64,000 bases of DNA. Origin: Eutreptiella sp. 'Long Island Sound 2002' (Eukaryota > Euglenozoa > Euglenophyceae > Eutreptiales > Eutreptiaceae). Of this stretch, positions 35,677-48,002 are shown piece after piece. Numbering within the stretch: position 1 is the stretch's first letter; every line of letters begins with the position of its first letter. The stretch lies in assembly GCA_964036045.1 (NCBI GenBank), contig OZ038383.1:69089888-69153887 (forward strand), in the 5' to 3' direction. Both the position numbers and the translations under genes were made by a program. Under the pieces are notes generated by a model, which did no database searches, had not been told where the DNA came from, and saw only the letters and a list, made by a program, of their open reading frames with translations.

Positions 35677-37345
35677 ATGGGGTTAGGGACTCTCAATCCA
35701 AGGGTAGGGACTCTCAATCCACGCTTTGTTGTCTGGCCCCTTGAGTTGGGGTTAGGGACTCTTAATCCAAGTTTTGTTGTGTGGCCCCTTGTGTTGAGTT
35801 TAGGGATTCGCAATCCACACTTTGTTGTGTGGCCCCTTGAGTTGGGGTTAGGGACTCGCAATCCACACTACGTTGCCTGGCCCCTTGAGTTGCGGTGAGG
35901 GACTCGCAATCCACGCTTTGTTGCGTGGCCCCTTGAGTTGGGGGTAGGGACTGTCAATCCACGCTTTGTTGTGTTACCCCTTGAGTTGGGGTTGGCGACT
36001 CTTAATCCAAGCTTTGTTGTGTGGCCCCTTGAGTTGGGGTTAGGGACTAGCAATCTACGCTTTGTTGTGTGGCCCCTTGAGTTGGGGTGAGGGACTCGCA
36101 ATCCACACTACGTTGCATGGCCCCCTGAGTTGGGGTCAGGAACTCGCAATCCACGCTTTGTTGCGTGGCCCCTTGAGTTGGGGTTAGGGACTCTCAATCC
36201 ACGCTTTGCTGCATGGCCCCTTGAGTTGGGGTGAGGGACTCTCAATCCACGCTTTGTTGCGCGATCCCGTGAGTTGTGGTTAGGGACTTTCAAGCCACGC
36301 TTTGTTGTGTGGCCCGTTAAGTTGGGGTTACGGACTCTGAATCCACGCTTTGTTTTTTGTGGCCCCTTGAGTTGTGGTGAGGACAGCTCAATCCACGCTT
36401 TGTTGTGTGGCCCCTTGAGTTCGGGTTAGGGACTCTCAATCCACGGTTTGTTGCATGGCCCCTTGAGTTGGGGTTAGGGACTCGGAATCCACGCTTTGTT
36501 GTGTGGCCCCTTGAGTTGGGGTTAGGGACTCACAATCCACACTTTACTGCGTGGCCTCTTGAGTTCGGGTAAAGGCCTCTTAATCCACGGTTTGTTGCGT
36601 GGCCCCTTGAGTTTGGGTTAGGGACTCGCAATCCACGCTTTGTGTGGCCCGTTTAGTTGGGGTTAGAGGCTCGCAATGCACGCTTTGTTCCGTGGCCCCT
36701 TGAGTTTGGGTTAGGGACTCTCAATCCACGCTTAGTTGTGCGGCCCCTTGATTTGGGGTTAGGGACTCTCAATCCACGCTTTGTTGTGTGGCCCCTTGAG
36801 TTTGGGTTAGGGACTTGCAATCCACGCTTTGTGTGGCCCCTTGAGTTGGGGTTAGAGGCTCGCAATCCACGCTTTGTTCCGTGGCCCCTTGAGTTGGGGT
36901 TAGGGACTCCCAATCCACGCTTCGTTGCGTGGCCCCTTGTGTTTGGGTTAGGGACTCTCAATCCACGCTTTGTTGTGTGGTCCCTTGAGTTGGGGTTAGG
37001 GACTCGCAATCCACGCCTTGTTGTGTGGCCCGTTGATTTGCGGCTAGGGACTCGCAATCCACGCTTTGTTGCGTGGCTTGTTGAGTTGGGGTTAGAAAAC
37101 TCACAATCCACGCTTTATTGTGTGGCCCCTGGAGTTGGGGTTAGGGACTCTCAATCCACACTTTATTGCGTGGCCCCTTGAGTTGGGATGAGGGACTCTC
37201 AACCCACGATTTGTTGCATGGCCCCTTGAGTTGGGGTTAGGGACTCGCAACCCACGATTTGTTGCGTGGCCCCTTGAGTTGGGGTTAGGGACTCGCACTC
37301 CACGCTTTGTTGTGTGGCTTATGAGTTAGGGCCAAGGACTCGCAA
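35677..37345 (-). repeat. 48-bp satellite array, minus orientation, about 34 copies
   Basis: Units read TTGAGTTGGGGTTAGGGACT, then CTCAATCCACGCTTTGTTG, then a GTGTGGCCCC or GCGTGGCCCC segment. This is the reverse complement of the arrays to the right. The period is 48 bp with occasional shortened units. Frames such as 36653-37111 (minus) stay open as a 16-residue repeat because 48 is divisible by 3. Confidence 0.95.
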
Positions 37346-37377
37346 TCCACGCTTTGTCTGTTTGTTGTGTACCCTGT

Positions 37378-38215
37378 GGAGGGTTGCTGCTTAAGGACCG
37401 CCCGCGGGGGATGGCAGCGCCCAACGGCTCGGGCCCACAGGTTTCGGGGATGGGAAGGCCTTCCCAACTGGTGGTCGCTGCCTTCGGAGCGCCTACGGGG
37501 GATGGCATCCCCCAACGGGGCGGGCCCACTACGTGCCGGGTCCAAGAGTCATGCCCACTCGGTGGTGGAAGCTCAGGGAACGCCTCCGGGGGATGGTAGC
37601 CCCCAACGGCGTGAGCCTCGTGGCTAGGGGGACAGGCGGTCTAGCCCAGTTGGTGGTGGCTGTCTACGGAGTGCCCGCGGTGGATGGAAGCCTCCGACGG
37701 CGCGGTCCTTCGGGGGAAAAGGGACGGGGAGTCCTACCTTTTCGTTGGCCATTGCCTATGGAGCGCGTGTAGGGGATGGCAGCCCCCAATGGCGCGGGCT
37801 CATTGGCTGTTGGGACATGGAGTCCAGCCTAGTTGGTGGTCATTGTCTATTTAGCGCCTGTAGGCAGATGGCAACCACCAAAAGCGTGGGCCCACGGGCC
37901 GGGGGGACGGGGACTCATGCCCGGTTGGTCGTCGCATCTCAAACGGCGGGGGATCCCAGCCCCAAATGGCGCAAGCACACTGCTTGGGGGAACGGGGAGT
38001 CATGCCCAATCGGCGGTCGCTGCCTATAGAGCGCTTGATGGGGATGGGAGCCCCCCACAGCGCGGGCCCTCAGGCAAGGGGGATGGTGAGTCGTGCCCAG
38101 AGGGTAGTCGTTAACTATGGGGCGCCTGCGGGGGATGACAGCCCCCAATGGCGCGGACCCACGGCTAGGGGGGACGGGGAGTCCTAGCTAGTTGTTGGTT
38201 ATTGCCTATGGAGCG
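37378..38215. repeat. 91-bp tandem repeat, about 9 copies (first block)
   Basis: The landmark GGGGGATGGCAGCCCCCAA recurs at 37411, 37502, 37593, 37684, 37776, 37868, 38044 and 38135 (position of its ATGG or equivalent). Spacings are 91-92 bp with one short unit. Units also share GGCGCGGGCCCAC, GGTGGTCG and TATGGAGCGCC. The block sits at the switch in orientation of the 48-bp arrays. Confidence 0.9.
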
Positions 38216-41200
38216 CCCCACCCCAACTCAAGGGGCCAAACAACAAAGCGTGGATTGCGAGTCCCCGACCCCAACTCAAGGGGTCACGCAACAAAGCCCC
38301 GATTGCGAGTCCCTAACGCCAACTGAAGGGGCCACACAACAAAGCGTGGATTGCGAGTCCCCGACCCCAACTCAAGGGGTCACGCAACAAAGCCCCGATT
38401 GCGAGTTCCTACCCTCAACTCAAGGGGTCATGCAACAAAGCCCGGATGGCGAGTACCTAACCCCAACTGAAGGGGCCACACAACTAAGCGTGGATTGCGA
38501 GTCCCTAACCCCAACTCAAGGTGCCATGGACCAAAGCGTGGATTGCGAGTCCCTAGCCCCAACTCAAGGGGCCATGCAACAAAGCATGGATTGCGAGTCC
38601 CTAACCCCAACTCAAGGGGCCACACAACAAAGCGTGCCCCCAACTCAAGGGGCCACGCAGCAAAGCGTGGATTGCGAGTCCCTCAGCCCAACTCAAGGGG
38701 CCACACAACAAAGCGTGGATTGCGAGCCCGTAACCCCAACTCAAGGGGCCACACAACAAAGCGTGGATTGCGAGTCACTAACCGCAACTCAAGGGACCAC
38801 GCAACAAAGCGTGGATTGTGAGTCCCTCACCCCAACTCAAGGAGCCACACAACAAAGCGTTGATTGCGAGTCCCTAACCGCGAGTAAAGGGGCCACGCAA
38901 CAAAGCGTGGATTGCGAGTCCCTCACCCCAACTCAAGGTGCCATGCAACGACGCGTGGATTGCGAGCCTCTAACCCCAACTCAAGGGGCCACACAACAAA
39001 GTATGGATTGAGAGTTCCTAACCCCAACTCAAGGGCCCACACAACCAAGCGTGGATTGAGAGTCCCTATCCCCCAACTCAAGGGGCCACGCAACAAAGCG
39101 TGGATTGCAAGTCCCTAACCCCAACTCAAGGGGTCACACAACAAAGCGTCGATTGCGAGTCTATAACCCCAAGTAAAGGGTTCGCACAACTAAGCGTGGA
39201 TTGTAAGTCCCTAACGCCAACTCAAGGGGCCACGGAACAAAGCGTGCATTGCGAGCCTCTAACCCCAACTAAACGGGCCACACAAAGCGTGGATTGCGAG
39301 TCCCTAACCCCAACTCAAGGGGCCACACAACAAAGCGTGGATTCCGAGTCCCTAACCCCAACTCAAGGGGCCATGCAACAAACCGTGCATTGAGATTCCC
39401 TAACCCAAACTCAAGGGGCCACACAACAAAGCGTGGATTGAGAGGTCCTCACCCCAACTCAAGGGGCCACACAACAAAGCGTGGCTTGAAAGTCCCTAAC
39501 CCCAACTCAAGGTATCGCGCAACAGAGCGTGGATTGAGAGTCCCTCACCCCACTTCAAGGGGCCACACAACAAAGTGGATTGCGAGTCCCTAACCCCGAC
39601 TCAAGGGGCCACGCAAGAAAGCTTGGATTGCGAGTCCCTCACCGCAACTCAAGGGGCCATACAACAAAGCGTGGATTGCGAGTCCCTAACCCCAACTCAA
39701 GGGGCCATGCAACGAACCGTGCATTGAGATTCCCGAACCCAATCTCAAGGGGCCACACAACAAAGCGTGGATTGAGAGGTCCTCACCCCAACTCAAGGGG
39801 CCACACAACAAAGCGTGGCTTGAAAGTCCCTAACCCCAACTCAAGGTATCGCGCAACAGAGCGTGGATTGAGAGTCCCTCACCCCACTTCAAGGGGCCAC
39901 ACAACAAAGCGTGGATTGCGAGTCCCTAACCCCGACTCAAGGGGCCACGCAACAAAGCTTGGATTGCGAGTCCCTCACCGCAACTCAAGGGGCCACACAA
40001 CAAAGTGTGGATTGCGAGTCCCTAACCTCAACTCAAGGGGCCACGCAACAAAGCGTGGATTGCGAGTCCATAACCCCAACTCAAGGGGCCACACAACAAA
40101 GCGTGGATCGCGAACCCGTAACCCCAACTCAAGGGGCCACACAACAAAGCGTGGATTGCGAGTCACTAACCGCAACTCAAGGGACCACGCAAGAAAGCTT
40201 GGATTGTGAGTCCCTCACCCCAACTCAAGGGGCCACGCAAGAACGTGTCGATTGAGAGTCCCCACACCCAACTCAAGGGCGCACACAACAAAGTGTGGAT
40301 TGCGAGTCCCTCACCCCAACTCAAGTGGCCACGCAATGTAGTGTGGATTGCGAGTCCCTAAACCCAACTGGAGGGGCCACACAACAAAGCGTGCATTGCG
40401 AGGCTCTAACGCTAACTAAACGGGCCACATAAAGCGTGGATTGCGAGTCCCTAACCCAAACACAAGGGGCCACGCAACAAACCGTAGTTTAAGAGGCTCA
40501 AGAGGCAACGCAATAAAGTGTGGATTGCGAGTCCCTAACCCCAACCGAAGGGGCCACACAACAAAGCGTGGATTCCGAGTCCCTAACCCCAACTCAAGGG
40601 GCCATGCAACAAATCGTGGATTGAGAGTCCCTAACCCAAACTCAAGGGGCCACACAAGAAAGCGTGGATTGAGAGGTCCTCACCCCAACTCAACGGGCCA
40701 CACAACAAAGCGTGGCTTGAAGGTCCCTAACCCCAACTCAAGGGGCCACGCAACAAAGCTTGGAGTAAGAGTCCCCAACCCCAACTCAAGGGGCCACACA
40801 ACAAAGGGTGGATTGACAGTCCCTACCCCCAACTCAAGGGGCCACAAAACACAGCGTGGTTTGCGAGTCCCTCCGCCCAACTCAAGGGGCCACACAACAA
40901 AGTCTGGATTGCGAGCCCGTAACCCCAACTCAAGGGGCCACACAACAAAGCGTGGATTGCGAGTCCCTAACCCAAACTCAAGGGGCCATGCAACAAAGCG
41001 TGGATTGTGAGTCCCTCACCCCAACTCAAGGGGCCAGGCCAGAAAGTGTGGATTGAGAGTCCCGAAACCCAACTCAAGGGGGCACACAACAAAGCGTGGA
41101 TTGAGAGTCCCTAACCGCAACTAAAGGGGCCACGCAATGTAGTGTGGATTGAGAGCCCCTAACCCCAACTCAAGGGGCCACAAAACAAAGCGTGGATTAA

Positions 41201-42085
41201 GAGTCCCTAAACCCCAACTCAAGAGGCCACGCAGCAAAGTGTGGATTGCGAGTCCCTAACCCCAACTCAAGGGACCACACAACAAAGCGTGGATTGAGAG
41301 CCCCCAACCCCAACTCAAGGGGCCACAAAACAAAGCGTGGATTGAGAGGCCCTAAACCCCAACTCAAGAGGCCACGCAGCAAAGTGTGGATTGGGAGTCC
41401 CTAACCCCAACTCAAGGGGCCACACAACAAAGCGTGGATTGCGAGTCCCTAACCTCAACTCAACAAGCCACGCAACAAAGCGTGGATTTCCAGTCCCTAA
41501 CCCTAACTCAAGAGGTCACGGAACAAAGCGTGGATTGCGAGTCCCTAACCCCAACTTCACAAGCCACACAACAAAGCGTGGAATGCCAGTCCCTAACCGT
41601 AACTCAACAGGCCACGCAACAAAGCGTGGATTGCGAGTCCCTAACCCCAACTCAACGGGCAACGCAAATAAGCGTGGATTGCGAGTCCCTAACCCCAACT
41701 CAAGGGGCCGCACAACTAAGCGTGGATTGAGACTCCCTAACCCCAACTCAAGGGGCCACGCAACAAAGCGTGGATTGGGACTCCCTAACCCAAACTCAAG
41801 GGGCCACGCACCAAAGCGTCGGATTGCGAGCCTCTAACCCCAACTCAAGGGCCCACACAACAAAGCGTGGATTGCCAGTCCCTAATCCTAACTCAACAGG
41901 CCACGCAACAAAGCGTGGATTGCGAGTCCCTAACCCCCAACTCAAGGGGCCACACAACTAAGCGTGGACTGCGAGTCCCTAACCCAAACTCAAGGGACCA
42001 CGCAACAAAGTGTGGATTGTGAGTCTCTAACCCCAACTCAAGGGCCCACACAACAAAGTGTGGATTGCGAGTCCCTAACCCAAAC
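38216..42085 (+). repeat. 48-bp satellite array, plus orientation, about 80 copies
   Basis: Units read CCCCAACTCAAGGGGCCAC, then ACAACAAAGCGTGGATTG, then CGAGTCCCTAA. Variants at a few sites (CACGC or CACAC, GCGTGG or GTGTGG, GCGAG or GAGAG) distinguish copies. A seven-unit segment near 39400 recurs at 39735 (offset 336 bp). The array is cut at 42085 by a transposon. Confidence 0.95.
42077..42085. repeat. 9-bp target-site duplication, left
   Basis: AACCCAAAC, repeated at 44897-44905 immediately outside the right terminal inverted repeat. The motif is a normal part of the 48-bp unit, so the insertion went into that unit. Confidence 0.72.
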
Positions 42086-42107
42086 CAGGGGGGCGGTGGA
42101 AAAAAAA
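42086..42107 (+). repeat. Left terminal inverted repeat
   Basis: CAGGGGGGCGGTGG followed by A8; pairs with 44875-44896 at 21 of 22 positions. Confidence 0.8.
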
Positions 42108-42338
42108 TCGCGCGATTTTTTTGTTCGTACCCCCCCCCCCCTCCGGGGGTACCCCCCCAAAGAAAGCTGGCACCCCATGTAGGAAGTTTTTTTCGCTAGG
42201 AGGAATTTCTTAACTGTGTGCTACTTGAGCTTGAATGCCACCTTCACTTTGCCACATTGTAGGACATTGGCACATGAACTACTGGTGAGATAAAAGTAAG
42301 TGGGGTTTTTTTTGCATGGCGCCGTTGATTTCTCTCCG

Positions 42339-42492
42339 GTAGCGGGGGACACCTGTTAAATGCAATCGTCAGCCCGCGGACAAGGGGCCCCTGGCGCGGG
42401 ACGCTGCCACCTCCAGTAGCGGGGGACACTTGTTAAATGCAATCGTCAGCCCGCGGACAAGGGGCCCCTGGCGCGGGTCGCTGCCACCCACG
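42339..42492. repeat. 77-bp tandem duplication inside the transposon
   Basis: Two units starting GTAGCGGGGGACAC (42339 and 42416) differ at only a few bases. Each contains AGGGGCCCCT, a perfect palindrome, inside CCCGCG...CGCGGG arms, so each unit can fold into a GC-rich stem. Confidence 0.85.
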
Positions 42493-42531
42493 TTGAGCAT
42501 TGTGTCCGATCCATCTACTCTCCAAGCGGAG

Positions 42532-42619
42532 CCGCTAGCCTTGCTACGCTAGCGGTGCCCCACTCAGCAATGAGTGTGGGCGCAACGTGGAACCGCGTGG
42601 CCACCAGCGCTTGGTGGCC
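42532..42619. other. Three consecutive hairpins inside the transposon
   Basis: CCGCTAGC (42532-42539) pairs with GCTAGCGG (42548-42555) over an 8-base loop. CACTC pairs with GAGTG (42561-42576) over a 6-base loop. GGCCACCA (42599-42606) pairs with TGGTGGCC (42612-42619) over a 5-base loop. All stems are perfect. They lie between the 77-bp duplication and the coding region. Confidence 0.7.
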
Positions 42620-42808
42620 CGTTGTGGAAACCCGGGAGTGTAATTGCGGTACACAATGTGAAATTTTGGGTGTTCCACTTGTTTGTTTGTTTGTTTGTTT
42701 CACAGCGAGGGAGGGTGAAGAAAGCATGAGAGGGAGAGGGTCCAATTAACAATAATCCATCAAGATTTGGGTTCAATTGTAAGTGTTATTTGCTTTTCCT
42801 TCTCGCAG

Positions 42809-44008
42809 ACCTTTTAGACGTCGTCCGTGATCAACATCGCATGGGGCCAACGGGATGCACATGGGTGGACATGTCCCTGTGCTGAGCGCTTATCAATTCT
42901 AGCTACACCCGACACGCAGTCGTACCAGTTGCATTACCAGGGCAAGAAGCATCGCGCAGGCATTTCCCCCGTTGTCAAGGGACGCCAACTGCCCATGACG
43001 CGCTTTTTCAACACCTCGTCCCAAGGGTCGTAGCCCTCTTAGCTACAATCCCAGGAATCCTCAAGGCCATCAGAAGACCCCAGTAGCCTACATTCTGGGG
43101 CATTCTGCGGCACTCAAAAGCACGTGCTGCGTTTTTGCAGTGTTGGAGGGCAAATTGCATAGTTCAGTGGTGCACGAACCCACACATGTTGCCCTGAATT
43201 CAGAGTACGGTACCGTGACCGGGATCCCCATGCTCTTTAAGCAAAGCGGAGATGGAATGCTGGAATATGTTTTGAAATGTGGAGAAACAAGTCGCATTTG
43301 CCTACAAGGATGTGCATTTCATCAATCACGAAGGTGGTGCGGACGGGACATGGAGGTTGTCATTCGAAGCCCTCACCACCATCGCACATGGATTGTACAC
43401 ACGTAAAGTGCATGCACCAATTGTAGCGTTGAACCGGTATGGCGGAATGGAGCCAGCCCGTGCAGTGCCCACCATGAAAGAAGGTGACACGAGTGCCAAT
43501 ATTGCCAGATGTCCGTCAAGGGGAAGGACTTGATGCAACATATGGCGTTTCACATTGGCCGTGGCGAGGCAAAGGGGGTTTGTCCTCCGTGCCTCTTTTG
43601 TGGGCACACTGATGGTGCATGCCGCCTCCAGATGGCGAAGACAAAATCAGCCAATGCACGCTGGCAACCTGCCCCAGGGTCATGTGCACATCATTGCTTC
43701 CGGAAGGTGAGCATGGCAGCCCTGACGAGGACGAGGACAACACCCGTCAGAGTAGTAGCAGCAACAGCAACAGCAACAGCCAAAGCAGCGACAACAGCAG
43801 CAACAACAACAACAGCAACAGCAGTAGCAGCAACAGCAAACAGAGCACTAGTAGTAGCACCACGCAGGCAGAGAAGCGGAAGAAGAAGGAGATTCCGAAG
43901 AAGAAGAAGAAGCACACGAAAGCGAAATCCCCGGTAAAGCAGCAGGCTCCGGGCAACACAGGCCAGAAGCGACCCGCAGCTTCCCAAGATGGGAAGCCAA
44001 AGAAGTGA
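42809..44008 (+). pseudogene. Frameshifted transposon gene with Cys-rich finger and Ser/Asn- then Lys-rich tail
   Basis: Coding sense moves between frames. After a good acceptor (TTCTCGCAG, 42808) comes INIAWGQRDAHGWTCPCAE to 43034. VLEGKLHSSVVHEPTHVALN follows from 43140. From 43279 a second frame gives QVAFAYKDVHFINHEGG and on to 43500. From 43509 a third frame gives QHMAFHIGRGEAKG and then CPPCLFCGHTDGAC, a C-x2-C-x2-C...C cluster that may bind zinc. From about 43690 the frame changes again to an acidic DEDED stretch, a Ser/Asn-rich run and a Lys-rich basic tail ending at 44008. The quality of each piece suggests a once intact spliced gene. At least three frame changes mean a dead copy, unrecognised introns or indel errors. 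I cannot name the family; it should be the element's own protein or a captured gene. Confidence 0.5.
43745..43855 (+). repeat. AGC/AAC trinucleotide tract
   Basis: Imperfect run of AGC, AAC and AGT codons encoding the Ser/Asn-rich linker of the transposon gene; read in another frame it would give Ala/Thr. Confidence 0.8.
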
Positions 44009-44874
44009 TAGGTGGCCGCTGGGGATAACCGGCAACAAGGTGCGTTGGCCGGCAATAGGGTGACCGCTTAATGCCACTCGAAACGCGAAACGACTCGAAA
44101 CGGCCTTACGGGAGTGGGCACCCCGTTTGGCGGGCGAAACGTTGGCAAGCCAATGAAGGTTGGTAGGACATGGGGCTACGGTTGGGGGGGTCTGGACGAA
44201 CGATGTGCATGCGGTGCAGCGATAAAAACGCGTTTAACTAAATGGTTTTTGTATTCAGATACAACCATAGGAGAAAAACTTTTTTGGCGATGTGCGCGCT
44301 AGAACGGCGTAGTGCAACAATGTGCACCATTCACACACATACAGGGACATACTACCACACCATCACACAAACCGTAGCCTCATTGAGAACCAATCTTTGT
44401 TGGCAAGCCATTGTGGCGTAGCGGTCACCAACCAGCATGCTAGAAGGCAATGGAGACATGACATTATGTGGTCCACTGTAGGCTTGGGCAACCTGCAGAA
44501 CGGCCATAATGGACAAGGATCACTCTTGTCCTTCAATGCTACTCTTTCGGTTTGTCGCCCCAGATAGGGTGTATTGCCTGACTTGGGGACTGTTTCCTGC
44601 CAATAAGAGGCTAGAGTGGGGCACTGCACTGCAGCCGGAACAGACCGGGGGTCTTTGTGCCCTTAAACACAACTACCACCCATATCGGCTGAAATATCCA
44701 TGGATACCTTGAAAAATACCCTCCTTGCACCTTCCAAACCCAAACAGAGAGGTTGACTTAAGGAAATTTCAGGTTTTGGGTTCGGGAAAAATTTTCGCGC
44801 GAATTTTTTTTTCGTACCCCCCTCCCCCTCCGGGGGTACCCCCCGAAAAAAAAGCCGTACGCCGGGACCAGGAC

Positions 44875-44896
44875 TTTTTTTTCCACCGCCCCCCCG
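44875..44896 (-). repeat. Right terminal inverted repeat
   Basis: T8 followed by CCACCGCCCCCCCG; inverse complement of the left end apart from the second base. Confidence 0.8.
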
Positions 44897-47800
44897 AACC
44901 CAAACTCAACGAGCCACGCAACGAAGCGTGGATTGCCAGTCCCTAACCCTGACTCAAAGGGCCACGCAACAAAGCGTGGATTGCCGGTCCCTAACCCCAA
45001 CTCAAGGGGCCATGCAACAAAGTGTGGATTGAGAGTCCCCAACCCCAACTCAAGGGGCCACACAACAAAGCGTGGATTGCTGGTCCCTAACCCCAACTCA
45101 AGGGGCCACGCAACAAAGCGTGGATTAAGAGTCCCTAACCCCAACTCAAGGGGCCACACAACAAAGCGTGGATTGCAAGTTCCTCGGCCCAACTCAAGGG
45201 GCCACACAACAAAGCGTGGATTGCGAGCCCTTAACCCCAACTCAAGGGGCCACACAACAAAGCGTGGATTGCGAGTCACTAACCCCCCTCAAGGGACCAC
45301 GCAACAAAGTGTGGATTGTGAGTCCCTAACCCCAACTCAAGGGGCCACACAACAAAGCGTGGATTGCCAGTCCCCAACCCAAACTCAAGGGGCCACGCAA
45401 CAAAGCGTGGATTCCGAGTCCCTCACCCCAACCCAAGGGGCCACACACCAAAGCGTACATTGCTGGTCCCTAACCCCAACTCAAGGGGCCACGCAACAAA
45501 GCGTGGATTAAGAGTCCCTAACCCCAACTCAAGGGGCCACACAACAAAGCGTGGATTGCAAGTCCCTCGGCCCAACTCAAGGGGCCACACAACAAAGCGT
45601 GGATTGCGAGTCACTAACCCCCCTCAAGGGACCACACAACAAAGCGTGGATTGTGAGTCCCTAACCCCAACTCAAGGGGCCACGCAAGAAAGTGTGGATT
45701 GAGAGTCGCTAAACTGAACTCAAGGGGGCACACAACAAAGCGTGTATTGCCAGTCCCTAACCCAAACTCAAGGGGCCACGTAACAAAGCGTGGATTCCGA
45801 GTCCCTCACCCCAACCCAAGGGGTTACGCAATCTAGTGTAGATTGCGAATCCCTGAACCCAACTCAAGGGGCTACACAACAAAGCCAGGATTAAGAGCCC
45901 CTAACCTCAACTCAAGGGGCCGCAAAACAAAGCGTGGATTGCGAGCCCGTAACCCCAACTCAAGGGGCCACGTAACAAAGCGTGGATTGCGAGTCCATCA
46001 CCTCAACTCAACGGGCAACGCAATAGAGCGTGGATTGCGAGTCCCTAACCCCAATGCAAGGGGCCACGCAACAAAGCGTGGATTGAGATTCCCTAACCCA
46101 AACTCAAGGGGCCACGCCACAAAGCGTGGATTGCGAGTCCCTAACCGCAACTCAAGGGGCCACGCAACAAAGCGTGGATTGCGAATCCCCAACCCCAACT
46201 GAAGGGGCCACACAACAAAGCGTGGATTGAGAGTTCCTAACCCCCAACTCAAGGGGCCACACAACTAAGCCTGGATTGAGAGTCCCTAACCCAAACTCAA
46301 GGGGCCACGCAACAAAGCGTGAATAGCGAGTCCCTAACCCCAACTCAAGGGGCCACACAACAAAGCGTGGATTGCGAGTCCCTAACCCAAACTCAAGGGG
46401 CCACGCAACAAAGCGTGGATTGAGAGTCCTCAACCCAAACTCAACAGACCACGCAACAAAGCGTGCATTGCGAGTCCATAACCCCAACTCAAGCGGCCAC
46501 GCAACAAAGCGTGGATGGCGAGTCCCTAACCCCAACTCAAGGGGCCACACAACAAAGCGTGGATTGCGAGTCCCTAACCCAAACTCAAGGGGCCACGCAA
46601 CAAAGCGTGGATTGAGAGTCCTCAACCCAAACTCAACAGGCCACGCAACAAAGCGAGGATTGAGAGTTTTCTAACCCCAACTCAAGGGGCCACGCAACAA
46701 AGCGTGGATGGCGAGTCCCTAACCCCAACTCAAGGGGCCACGCAACAAAGCGTGGATGGCGAGTCCCTAACCCCAACACAAGGCGCCACGCAACAAAGCG
46801 TGGATGGAGAGTCCCTAACCCCAACTGAAGGGGCCACACAACAAAGCGTGGATTCAGAGTCCCTAACCCAAACTCAAGGGGCCACGCAACAAAGCGTGGA
46901 TTGCGAGCCCCTAACCCCAACTCAAGGGCCCACACAACAAAGCGTGGATTGCGAGTCCCCAACCCAAACTCAAGGGGCCACGCAACAAAGCGTGGATTGA
47001 GAGTCCTCAACCCAAACTCAACAGGCCACGCAACAAAGCTTGCATTGCGAGTCCATAACCCCAACTCAAGGGGCCACACCACTAAGCGTGGATTGCGAGT
47101 CCCTAACCCCAACTCAAGGGGCCACACAACAAAGCGTGGATTGCGAGTCCCTAACCGTGACTCAACAGGCCACGCAACAAAGCGTGGATTGCGAGTCCCC
47201 AACCCCAACTCAAGGGGCCACACAACAAAGCGTGGATTGCGAGTCCCTCACCCCAACTCAAGGGGCCACACAACAGAGCGTAGATTGCTAGTCCCTAACC
47301 CCAAATCAAGGGACCAGGCAACAACGCGTGGCTTGCGAGTCCCTAACCCCAACTCAAGGGTCTGGGCCACAAACCATGGATTGAGAGTCCCTAACCGCAT
47401 CTCAAAGGGCCACGCAACAAAGCGTGGATTGAGAGTCCCTGACCCCAACTCAAGGGGCCACACAACTAAGCGTGGATTGAGAGTTCTAACCCAAACTCAA
47501 GGGGCCACGCAACAAAGCGTGGATTGCGAGTCCCTAACCCCAACTCAAGGGGCCACACAACAAAGCGTGGAATGCGAGTCCCTAACCAAAACTCAAGGGG
47601 CCACGCCAAAAAGCGTGGATTGCGAGTCCCTAACCGCAACTCAACGAGCCACGCAACAAAGCGTGCATTGCGAGTCCCTGACCCCAACTCAAGGGTCCAC
47701 ACAACAAAGCGTGGATTGCGAGTCCCTCACCCTAACTCAAGGGACCACGCAATAAAGTGTGGATTGCGAGTCCCCTACCCAACTCAAGGGCCCACACAAC

Positions 47801-48002
47801 AAAGCGTGGATTGCGAGTCCCTAACCCCAACTCAAGGGGCCACACAACAAAGCGTAGATTGCTAGTCCCTAACCCCAACTCAAGGGGCCATGCAACAAAG
47901 CGTGGATTGTGAGTCCCTTATCCCAACTCAAGGGGCCATGCAAAAAAATGTGGATTGCGAGTGCCTAACCCTAACTCAAAAACTCAAAGGGCAACACAAC
48001 AA

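Larger units (their letters stand above)
42086..44896. mobile_element. 2811-bp DNA transposon with 22-bp terminal inverted repeats
   Basis: The left end reads CAGGGGGGCGGTGG plus eight A. The right end is eight T plus CCACCGCCCCCCCG, the inverse complement with one mismatch in 22. A 9-bp duplication, AACCCAAAC, flanks both ends and the 48-bp satellite continues on each side. Nine-base duplications are usual for Mutator-like elements, and CAGGG ends occur in hAT elements (8-bp duplications), so the superfamily is open. A block with CGCGCGA, a T run, TTCGTACCCCC and CTCCGGGGGTACC occurs near both ends (42108-42158 and 44795-44844) in the same orientation. Internally there are a 77-bp duplication, a cluster of hairpins and a frameshifted gene. 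From about 44010 to 44790 I see no gene. Confidence 0.8.

Noticed and set aside
38216-42085. Telomere
   Set aside because: The CCCTAACCCC word is only part of a 48-bp unit and the arrays are interior and in both orientations.
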